This document shows positions 54,851 through 64,000 of a stretch of 64,000 nt of DNA, piece after piece. The DNA comes from Cryptomeria japonica (lineage: Eukaryota; Streptophyta; Pinopsida; Cupressales; Cupressaceae). The position numbers were made by a program, and so were the translations under genes. The notes beneath the pieces were generated by a model. That model worked only from the letters and a program-made list of their open reading frames with translations, did not search any database and was not told the origin of the DNA. Positions within the stretch are counted from its first letter, which is position 1; each line of letters begins with the position of its first letter. Where the stretch lies: positions 142,808,247 through 142,872,246 of the forward strand of contig NC_081412.1 in the NCBI RefSeq assembly GCF_030272615.1. The letters are read 5' to 3'.

Positions 54851-56264
54851 TGTAGCATAGGAAATCGGAAATCATCAAAGCAAATATCAAATTAATAAGC
54901 TAGCTCAATCACAAAAGCTCAAATGCAATGATAACAATCCTAATTACACTCAATGAAAACATGAAAACAAGACATCAATTCAAACTCAAACCATTGCAAA
55001 CTTGAATGTCTCCTTCATGTGGCTCCATTGTCCTTCTTTCTCCTTCAAATAGCTTTATTTGTGGATCTCACCTACTAGTGAATAAGCATGATGTGAAAGC
55101 AAGTAGACAAGATAGTAGCACAAGAATACTAGAAGCGTGATTGATTCGACCAGGGATCAGGGACCTTGATTGAAGAAATTCATCCAATTTATAGACAAAT
55201 TTGAGAAAAGATTAGATTAGCATTAAATTGACATTAGAGGAAATTGATTTCAAAAAATGGCACAATTGAGTTGAAGAAAGAAGGTTATGACACCTTCTAT
55301 GTCATGAATTATGACATATTGCCAATGCAAAGGTTAGAAGACTAAAAGCCTTATGACATCTTGCTATGCCAATAGTATGACGCATGAGAAATTCATGCTT
55401 CCACCAAACCACAAAAATAGGGAGAACTAGAGAAAATTAATTAGGTGGGAATTAAATTTGACAAATTAGAAAATAGGTGGAAATTTGGAATTGATGAAAT
55501 TAGGAAAATTAGGAAAAATTAGAAATGACGAAATTAGAAAATTAGAAATTGATGAAATTAGGAAAATTAGGAAAAATTAGAAATGATGAAATTAGAAAAT
55601 TAGAAATTGATGAAATTAGAAAATTAGGTGAATTAATTAACAATTTTTCATTCATTAATTAATTCACAAAAAGAGAGGGAATTAATTAGCCAATTAAATA
55701 AATATTTAATTATGACAAGAAGACTTAGGATAAATAAATAAATAATTTAATCTAGAGGGAAAATGACAAACAAGATTAAATGAATAAATCATAAAACCTT
55801 AGAAGATGAATTAGAAATGCAAGGACGACAATTAGGTCTTGACAAAAGATAATTGATGTAGATTCGATTTGATCATGATTCTGAATGATTTGATTGATAA
55901 ACAATTGAGATTGATTGACAAATTGACCAATATTGATAAAGAGACCAAATTGATATGCGCCAATTGACATGATTGAAGAGGACAAGGATCGATGATGAAT
56001 CGATCATAAAACGATGAGATTGACAAGGACAAGGATCGATGACAAATCGATCTCAAAATGATAAGATTGATAAGAGGACAAAACCCTAATTCAAAAGCGA
56101 TAAAAAAATGAGGAATGCAGAAGAAGGACTTGATGCTCACAAATGATAAAGACCAAGTACACAACATAGAAGAAATGTTAATGCGATGCAAAAACCTAAA
56201 ATAAGGCAATGCGCCAATGTTAAAGTATGACTCCACAAGCATTGACCATTTTTAGGTGTCTACA
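54851..56264 (-). mobile_element. Solo gypsy-type LTR
   Basis: 1414 bases from TGTAGC to TGTCTACA, flanked by ATTAC on both sides, with no internal domain. The GTGTCTACA end is the same as in both gypsy elements, and a minus-strand TATA-like CTATAAATTGG lies at 55184-55194, so it is probably a minus-oriented Tat-type LTR left by LTR-LTR recombination. Its body does not visibly match either gypsy LTR here, so it is another family. Confidence 0.85.
55490..55640 (+). repeat. Low-complexity tandem GAAATTAGAAAATTAG repeats in the solo LTR
   Basis: Units of about 64 bases built from AAATTAG(G/A)AAAATTAG and GAAAT(T/G)GA words are repeated twice, with further partial units. Confidence 0.75.
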
Positions 56265-56269
56265 ATTAC

Positions 56270-56590
56270 ATATCAAAAATCCTGTCGGCCTCTATGCCGG
56301 TATACATCTTTTCTTCTATGCCGGTGTACATCTTTTCTTTTGTGCCGGTGTACATCTTTTCTTCTATGTTGGTGCCAGTGTAGAGTGATCTTGTTGATGC
56401 CAGTGCACTATCTTGCTTGAATAATGCTTTGCCGGTAGAATGTCTTGCCGGTGCCGTAGGATTGCAAGGTTGCCTATGTAATTCTTTGCCGTTATAATGT
56501 CTTGTCGGTGCCATAGGATTGCAAGGTTGCCATCAATGACAAAACCTTCAATCACACACAATGTCTCATTGGAGTGTTCATATGCCAACA
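56270..56590 (-). repeat. 3' LTR of the pol-less element, second part
   Basis: It matches 60176-60477 and ends CATATGCCAACA. Three copies of a unit of about 24 bases containing GCCGGTGTACATCTTTTCTT lie near 56293-56370, against two or three in the other LTR near 60200-60260. Confidence 0.95.
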
Positions 56591-56606
56591 ATCTCCCCCT
56601 TTGGCA
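56591..56606 (-). promoter_or_regulatory. Polypurine region of the pol-less element
   Basis: The minus strand reads TGCCAAAGGGGGAGAT before the LTR start TGTTGGC. It differs by one base from the copia tract at 43485-43500, and the next ten bases inward are also nearly the same. Confidence 0.8.
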
Positions 56607-56801
56607 TTGATGGCAACACTCATGAGAAATTTCAAAAAGATATCCAAAAATGTGTAGACCAAAAACTTTACCAAAAAAAAAGTGAGTGACTCCCCCTAAG
56701 CATATGATCCCTGTGTTTTTGAATTTTCTCATCCTACTACTCCTCCTTTGGCATCAATGACAAAGGAGGAGTAGAGTTTGTAGTTATACCAGTCCATAAC
56801 C

Positions 56802-59525
56802 TCAACCTTGTAGTTGGGTAGTTATTATCTGAAGAAGATCTCCCAAAATTAAGTTTATACCATCCATAAACTTCTTACTATCTTTTATTGTTGTCTCAGA
56901 TCTTTTTACTGTACCGGTGAGATACTGCAAATGCTCTGCTAGTGTTTTGCTTCCCTGTGTTAATGCCTCTAAAATTTCCTTCCGCAAAGATGCTAAATAG
57001 TCCAATCTTGGACTTAGTTTAGATCTCAAATGTTTTGCCTTGTTTATTATTGTCTCTTTCTCTTTCTCCTGTTTAAGTAATTCTGTCTCAAAATTTGCTA
57101 ACTTATCTTCAAAAATAGATAATGAATTCGGTGAGTTGACAAAATTGTCTGCAAGCTTGTTTAACTCTTCCTGTGTCTTGCTTATCTTCTTGTCTACATC
57201 TATAGTCAGGAAGTTTGTTTTGCATGTGTCTTTGTACAGGTTTTTGTACTCTTTTAACAAACTACATAGTTCCGGTAGAAGTGTGTCAAAATCTTTGTTA
57301 CACTTCTTTATTCCTTCCTCAAAGAATTTCTGTTTCTCCTTTTCTACAATTTCCTTTACAGATTCTACCTTTATTTGCTCAAAATTTCCAAAAATATATT
57401 TACATAGTGTATCCAACTATCCTAAAGAATCTTTATTGTCTATATTACAATTAGGAGCTATTGATTTCAAAAATGGGATTGAATCATCTATTGCTTTGTA
57501 AGCTTGTGAGCTATAATCAGTTATTTTCTTGATGGATTCAAGTAATACCTCAGTCACATTTGATGGTGGCCCAACAAACTGAGTACCGGTGGAAGTGACC
57601 ATGCTTGTATTGACCTCTGGTAGGTCTGTTTGTGTCTACATTTCTTTAAGCACTGGTTTTCCTGCTTCATTTCTTATCAGTGGCATCTGTTCTGGAGCCT
57701 TTAGCTCTGTCGGTTTCTCTGTTTGTGTTTCAAATTCCATCTTTTTCCCTGTATCTGCTGCCGGTTGCTCTGTATTTCCTATTACCAGAGACTCTTTGGC
57801 TATATCTAATTTATCTGTTGTATCTTTATCTACCACTATGTTGATCTTCTGAGTATCAACATTCACAGTATATAGGACTTCAGGATTAGTATTACCATCC
57901 ACTGTATCCATGCTATCAGTTGCCGGTTGATCTTCAGTAGTTGTTGATTTTACCGGTGGAGTATTTAAAGGAGGTGGGGGTAAGTTGTCTCTAACCTTGA
58001 TACTTGGTGGTCCACCAACTTTACCTTTCCCCTTGTCTCTATCTCTCTGATAAACCTTAATAGGTTTGGGGTTCCTAAACTCTTCTTGTTTTTATTTTTC
58101 AACCAAAAATATGTCCCAACCATTTTCTGTTTCCTCTTAAACCTCTGTAACTCTACCTACCATAAGTGAAATTTGCTAGTGTGTAGTGGAAAAAACTGTC
58201 CGGTTAGCCTGAGCTATCAGATCATCAATTTCTTTTGGGGAGTTTACCAAATATACTGCAAGTAGTTTTTCTATTTTTATTTTCTTGTCCAGTTCAATTA
58301 CTCCTTGCCTTCTGGCCTCAAGTCTTTTGTATAAGTCATCATGAATTTCATTTAAGAGTTGCAACAAAAACTTTTTAAACATGTCCATGTGTAATATTAC
58401 ACTCTCCTCAACTTGCCCTTTCTCATCATCCAATAGGGTGTCATAAATTTTCCCTATGTTCTTTAGTTTTCCTTCCTCTGTGATCTCATTTAACAAAATT
58501 TCTAGAGGTGCCAAGTTAGTTGTGGTCTTTTTCTTTTTCTTAGGGGTAAGCTTCCTTTTAGGTGTGACCTTTCTGACCAGAGATCTCACAGCTTGTTGCT
58601 TCTGCCTTGTCCTTCTAGGTGAAGGAGTGGTTGCCGGTGAGGGATCTCTTTTCCTAACAACTCTTTTAAAAGTTGCTGGTATATCTCCTTTTGAGGAAGT
58701 ACCTACCAGTGATAGATGAGCTTCAAGTTGTGGGTTTGCCAACTCATCTTCAGTTATACCGGTTTTCTTTAATATATCTTCCTTTATGGCTTTTGCTTGT
58801 CTAGATCCTTTTCTCACAAATGCCTCAACCTTTTTCACTCTCTTCTTAGATTGAATTTGACTTTCTATGGTCTCAACACTACCAAATACTTCTTCCTTTG
58901 GTTCCCTTGGTGCTTCCAGAAGTGCTTTAGCATAAGTTTCAATGATATGATCATCGATCTCATAACCCATCTCTGTTACCCAAATTGTTCTTGGGATGAT
59001 TGCTTACATCCAGATCTCATCCTTTTTTATTACAAAACATATATCATCCTTGTATTTGTTGACAATTTCCTATGATAGTCTGATTCTTTTGTTCATTCTG
59101 ACCTTTAGTGCTTGAAAATACTCATTGATATTCTTTTCCTTGTTTTCACCCATGTTGTTGAATAAGTCTGATAATTGTTTTCCTACCTATATGTCAAATC
59201 CAAAATCTTTATATCCTATACTGGGAACTTGTTTTGTTATATGAAGCATTAGACACACTAACAGATTTCCAAATCTGAAGGTTCCTTTCTTATCCTTCTT
59301 GATTTTGCCTAAGTTATCAATCAACTCATCTTTTAACCATTCACATACATCAATTTTCACATTTTCTTTTACCATATCATGAGCACTCTTAATGCATAAA
59401 CTGGAAACTGAGTTAAGTCTGTTTGCATGAGTTTCTTTTAAATCGTCTTCTAATTTGATATTTTTCAACTTCTCTGCATCATAGTTAGTAAGAGCTCCTT
59501 CAAGTTGCTTCATCAGATTTTCCAT
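56802..59525 (-). pseudogene. Long reading frame of unknown function (about 908 codons, in-frame stops only)
   Basis: Five open segments (to 59187, 58970-58176, 57911-57636, 57602-57417, 57416-56802) all fall in one frame, so this is one ancestral protein with point stops and no net frameshift. The start is the first Met inside the primer site (MENLMKQLEG, 59525). The N-terminal part carries RLNSVSSLCIKSAHDM, DVCEWL and IKKDKKG, then, past a TAG at 59187, EYFQALKVRMNKRIRL; it is shared with the frame at 1036-2162. The middle is very basic and proline/serine-rich (RKRDPSPATTPSPRRTR, KVTPKRKLTPKKKKKTT). A Thr/Pro/Glu-rich stretch and a C-terminal coiled coil (ISKTQEELNKLAD, ETELLKQEKEKET) follow. 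No zinc knuckle, protease or polymerase motif is visible. A nucleic-acid-binding structural role is a guess from the basic middle. Confidence 0.65.
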
Positions 59526-59581
59526 CTTTACCGGTGTCAAGATCTTCCTCAAGCTATTAGGCTTCTGAAAATAGAGGACTA

Positions 59582-59594
59582 GGCTTTGATACCA
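59582..59594 (-). promoter_or_regulatory. Primer binding site of the pol-less element, initiator-Met tRNA type
   Basis: The minus strand reads TGGTATCAAAGCC, two bases inside the 5' LTR, the same layout as in the other two copia-like elements. Confidence 0.9.
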
Positions 59595-59596
59595 AT

Positions 59597-60477
59597 TGTT
59601 AGGGGTCCCACAGATACGGAGAGGGGGGGGTGAATCAGTATCTAACCGGTAATGAAATTTTCTTAAGACAGAACATAAAGTAACAATATACCGGTATGCA
59701 AGAATTAATGTAATTAACAGAATCAAAAGCATCCACATGAAAAGAACACCATAACACAAAATGTTTAATGAGGAAACTAGGTGTGGGAAAAACCTCAGTG
59801 GGATTTGTGACCCACAATATTCACTTACTGGCCAATAAGAGAATATTACTTACAATAGGGGCCTGCACATGCAGGAAGGCCAACTGCCTAGAGCACATTG
59901 CTCAATAAGAAGTCACACTGACTTACAATGAGGATTATACAAATCCAATATTTTGTACTGCTTTACAATAGCATCTTCAATGCCAGATTCAGTACCGGAT
60001 CTTGCTATGTTCTTTACATATACCCTTGACCTATAATTCGCACATTAGGTCTGCCTAATAATTTTCTTTATTCTTCCTATCCATATCTTACAAATGTCTA
60101 CAATGATCTCTTTTATATACAAGAGTCATTTTACAATTTCCCAAGTCGTCTTACAATAATAAACAAAATATTACATATCAAAAATCTTGTCAGCCTCTGT
60201 GCCGGTATACATCTTTTCTTCTGTGCCGGTGTACATCTTTTCTTCTGTGTCGGTGCTGGTGCCAGTGTAGAGTGATCTTGCTGATGTCGGTGCACTATCT
60301 TGCTTGAATAATGTTTTGTCGGTAGAATGTCTTGCCGGTGCCGTAGGATGGCAAGGTTGCCTGTGTAATGCTTTGCCGGTATAATGTCTTGCCGGTACCA
60401 TAGGATTGCAAGGTTGCCATCAATGACAAAACCTTCAATCACACACAATGTCTCATTGGAGTGTTCATATGCCAACA
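59597..60477 (-). repeat. 5' LTR of the pol-less element
   Basis: Intact partner of the split LTR at 54264-56590. It is 881 bases against 908. It ends CATATGCCAACA before ATGAC. Confidence 0.95.
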
Positions 60478-60482
60478 ATGAC

Positions 60483-63400
60483 ATATATAGTAGGATGAGT
60501 TGACTAGCATAACAAAACCTGCTAGACCTTTTGACTCTTCCTTTTCAACTTTTTTAATGTAGGTAGACTAGAATAACATATCTTTCTAGACCTTTCAACC
60601 CTCCTTGTGTTTTTTTTTCAAGATGAGTGGAACTAGTATAACATATCTTGCTAGACTATTCCAACTCTTCCACTCCATGGATCACACACCATAACACAAC
60701 TTATTGTCCTATGGGAATTCATGTTTTCATGGATCACCTAGCATAACACAGCTTGCTAGTCCATGGAATCCACATTCCCTCTTTCTCTCTCACATGGATC
60801 ACCTAGCATAACATAGCTTGCTAGCCCATAGAGCCTATGTTCTCTCCTTTCCTCTCCCCATGAGATAATAAATTTGATAGCTATTGGATCATGGTTCATC
60901 ACTTGATGCATGTTGTTTCTTTTTCCATGTGACCACTTTTGCTCTTATAATTGTTACAACTATGAGTTATGTTGTCATTGATGTCAATATTGTTGGTCCA
61001 AATGTTTCCTAATTCGGACATAGAATTGTGTTATGATACTATTGATAACAGATGTTTTGTTAGTGGTGAATTTTTTTGGAAGGTTAGAGTAGCAGAAATA
61101 TGCAAGAAAGAGTATTAATGCCTCAATGAAAGAATGTTTTGATTTGGATTGTGAAGAATATGGTGCGCAAAATTTGATATAATGTTGATATTATGTGAAT
61201 GGTATACGATCAATTTTTCCGGTCCTTTGGTTGATTAGATGATGAGACTAGTTGTTATTATTCTCTAACAGTGAGTGTGTCTGTCAAACTAGTCCAAAAT
61301 ATCCTTTGTGGTTTCTGGATATGCAAATTCAAGTATTACAATTTCAAGGACATTCTTATTTAGTCTGTGTAGTATTCTGGTTCTAATCTTTGGTGTTGCT
61401 TTTGTTCTATAAATGAGTTTTTTTAGTCTATACTTAGTTTGGCTAGCTATGTTGGGTCTCAATATGCCCAAATGATGTATCTTGTCTGAATCATTCTTTT
61501 TGGTCTAGAAATGCATTAGAAGTTAAGCCAAAATAATTTTTTGGGTCTCACCAAGATGTGTGATGATCTACATTAGGTAATTTGCATTAGAAGATGTTTT
61601 TAGGCAAACAAATTGTTGAGTTTTATTGTTTAACCAAACATTTCATTTGGAATTATCTTTAGAAGATGTGTTAGGTTATGTGGCACATTGGAGTCAATTT
61701 AGAAGGATGTATGGTGCTATTTTTGGGTCCACTCTTTCTCTTGGAGTGGACCGCATTAGATATTATTGGTTTGGATGGTCTAGGTTATGTAATTTTATAA
61801 ACACTACTTTGGGCCGATATAATTGAGGGATTTAATGAATATATTTGTATATAAAGATGAAAAAAGGTGTGTGTTGAACGTACAAAACTATGGGAGCTTT
61901 TTTTTATGCAAAGAAGTTGTGTAATAATATGCAGATAAATTTGATTGAAATGATGTGCAACATTCTATTGAGAAGAGGCTTGACAATGTTTGGTAACAAA
62001 GATTAAGGTAAGATATATTTTCCATTATATTGGACAATTGACACAGAGGTTCAAAGTCTTTTCTATGATTAGGATATCCTATTCCTCTCCATTTCATCTA
62101 TTCTTATTGGAAGACAGTGTGTCTCTCTTGGCAACTCTTTGTATCTTGTCATAAGGTTGTGTTCCTTAGTTAGAAAGTATGGATCACTGAGCTCCTTGTC
62201 TTGTGGCCTATTTATTATAATCATTCATATATATATATTGTGAGTGTGATTCTCACTATGGTTTTTCCCTTCTTGGGTTTTCCACATTAATCTGGTGTTC
62301 ATGAGTTGGTTGTGTTTTGTGCTTTCATAATTTCATTTAAGTAATATGTTAAATGTGGTTTTAAGTTTTTATAGATCAGAAATAAAGTTATGTTAGAGAT
62401 ATAGGTTGATTCACCTCCTCTAAATAATGTTGTGTATTAATTTGTAATGACGTTTTGAGAGTGAGATTAGTTGCTAAGAAATTTTGATTATCAAGGTCTC
62501 TTCAACTAGTTGACCCCTTTGTTGTGTGTCTTTTGACTTTGATTGTCTTTGTTTTCTTTTTTATCTAAGTTTCCTTATTTTGTGTACCCTTGCATGTGAT
62601 TGTATGAGTTAAGATCCTAATATTGGGGGCTTTATTCCTCAAAATTAGTGATGTCTTATATCTTTGTGATCTCATTTTTAGTTGCTCATATCTCTCTCTT
62701 CCTCATCTTTCTATTTTACCATGAGTATTTTCATAGGCTCATTCTCTTGCTAAAGTGGGGCCAAATGTAGCATTTTAAATTATAACTTTGTATAGTTCAC
62801 ACCTTATTTTTGTCCCCCTACTTTAGCGTGCCCCATCTTATTTTTCCCCTGGGTCTATTTTGGGCCTTTTAACTCTAAATTTGTTGTCACCTAGTTGCAT
62901 GGCTGAGGAGACCCCATCTTGAGACTATGCCTTCATGTTTGCTTTCTTGTTTGGCCTTTTTGGGGAGGAAAAGGTCACTTGGGGCATCCCTGTCTAGACT
63001 AGGGCATCCTGGGTGCCATGGTCCCCCTTAAATACACCCTAATTTAAATAGGACAATGCACTTTCCCTCCCCAAAGAGCTTTGGTCCTCATTCCTCAATT
63101 TGACCATTGGAGATTAGCCTAATTGGTAAATTATTCATGGGGGATTCACTAAATAGGCAATATCATATCACATGCATTCATATTGTGGGATTTAATATCC
63201 CAAAAATGAGGGTGGAATATATTGCCCATCAATGAAAATAAGGGGATTTTAAATTCGGGCTATGGAAAATTAAAATATTTTGTGCAATTAGGGGGGCTTT
63301 TAATTCTAGTTGTGTATTGGGAGGGGGTGGAAAAAAAAGAGTTTATGGCAATACTTTTTGAAAATAGGGGGATTCTTTAGTATGCCATGAACACAGGTGA

Positions 63401-63720
63401 TATAACCCAGGTTCACTAAGTGACTCCCTTGTGAAATTATCTAGGGAACCCTATATAAGAGAATCTTATCAATTCATTTTGATCTATGAAATCCATCCAT
63501 TCATATTATAGGTGTTCATTATCTTCTCACATCAAGAATAAATCATTCTCAAGCACTCAAGGCACCATTTCATTCCATATCTGAGGTATACTAGCCAACA
63601 TTTACTTCACAATTTTTATTTCATAATTCAATTCAATTCAAAGTTAAATCGGGGTTGTACCTAAGGTAAACCCCCATCAAGAAACCCTATTTCCTTCTTT
63701 CTAGGTGTAATAAATTGATA
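60483..63720 (+). repeat. Degenerate repeat family A, copy 3 (diverged)
   Basis: It continues past the pol-less element. In the order of copy 2 it has the hairpin-like motifs, TTACCATGAGTAT (about 62718), GGGGCCAAATGTAGCATT (about 62757), AATTCAATTCAATTC and GGTAAACCCCCAT (about 63630-63680). Between these are blocks that do not match, including 60850-62690, where no gene is seen (a decayed frame at 61289-61471 is not convincing). CCCTATATAAGAG near 63450 looks like a TATA box. Confidence 0.5.
60490..60830 (+). repeat. Cluster of CTAGCA...TGCTAG hairpin-like motifs, second cluster
   Basis: Units near 60502, 60630, 60725 and 60802 keep CTAG(C/T)ATAACA at one end and (T/C)TGCTAG at the other with about ten bases between, so each can pair over six bases. 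Units near 60567 and 60690 are decayed. GGATCACCTAGCATAAC is repeated almost exactly at 60719 and 60796. Confidence 0.65.
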
Positions 63721-64000
63721 CAAGAGCTACAATCAAAGAATTTGATAAAGAAGATGATGACAATAAAACTCATCTTTTGAAGGCATGAAAAGTGGAGAAC
63801 CAAGACAGTTGGCACCACCTATTCTTAGGAATTTCAGATGATCTTATGGCATTAGACTTTTTGCATCCTCCTAATCCAAAAAATATTCATTTTGTTTGCC
63901 CCCAATATTCATAGGACTAAGTCAGTCCACACCTTCTGGTCCTTACATTTTTTCTTGAACTATTTTCCATTCGTAGATCCAAGTTTACAACTTTACATGA
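63721..64000. other. End of window, no gene recognised
   Basis: No open frame. TTGGCACCACC near 63811 resembles a primer-site start after a purine-rich stretch and could mark the inner edge of an LTR made of repeat A copy 3, but no partner is in view. Confidence 0.3.

Larger units (their letters stand above)
54264..60477 (-). mobile_element. Copia-like LTR element without pol, carrying one unknown long reading frame
   Basis: LTRs are 54264-54850 plus 56270-56590 (3', split by a solo LTR) and 59597-60477 (5'). The primer site is 59582-59594 and the polypurine region 56591-56606. The 3.0 kb interior has no recognisable capsid, protease, integrase, RT or RNase H. It holds one decayed frame at 56802-59525. 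The LTR-end block and the polypurine region match the copia element, so copia enzymes probably moved it. It inserted between repeat A copies 2 and 3. Confidence 0.9.

Noticed and set aside
57040-57501. Plus-strand frame rich in Ser/Phe
   Set aside because: It is antisense to the long minus-strand frame; such composition is typical of the reverse of Lys/Glu-rich coding sequence.
61289-61826. Short frames on both strands in repeat A copy 3
   Set aside because: No domain or codon-like bias visible, and they lie in decayed repeat sequence.

Overview
The window is plant nuclear DNA: a nest of LTR retrotransposons with no intact host gene, tRNA or rRNA found. Evidence for a seed plant with a large genome is the Ty3/gypsy Tat-type elements with a second RNase H domain, Ty1/copia elements primed by initiator-Met tRNA, plant mobile domain (PMD) genes and AT-rich degenerate filler. 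A gymnosperm is plausible, but I cannot name the species.

Insertion history, read from target-site duplications (TSDs). A copia element (6516-50718, minus strand, TSD TGTCT) sits in a degenerate repeat, copies of which also lie at about 51831-54185 and 60483-63720. Into its left LTR went an outer Tat-type gypsy element (7594-42875, minus, TSD CCAGC). Into the 3' part of that element's antisense gene went an inner Tat-type gypsy element (11948-30644, minus, TSD CATTG), whose LTRs are nearly identical. Further right, a copia-like element without recognisable pol (54264-60477, TSD ATGAC) carries one long reading frame of unknown function. Its left LTR holds a solo gypsy LTR (54851-56264, TSD ATTAC). 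At the left edge is the 5' part of another copia-like minus-strand element (1-5007).

The inner element is the most informative. On the minus strand it runs 5' LTR, primer site, a 3.4 kb leader with two arrays of 21-bp-spaced GCGCTA motifs, gag-protease, a G-patch region, RT-RNase H, archaeal-type RNase H and integrase. All of this is in one frame with eight in-frame stops. On the opposite strand, between the polypurine tract and the end of pol, lies a PMD gene with its own TATA box, a short first exon, an intron carrying a third GCGC array, and a long second exon. The diverged outer element has the same antisense gene, splice positions, TATA spacing and decayed arrays, so this is a conserved trait of the lineage.

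The three copia-like elements share a primer site and a LTR-end block, and two of them share an almost identical polypurine region. This suggests one family of autonomous and non-autonomous members. The 1-5007 and 54264-60477 elements share a protein domain I do not recognise.
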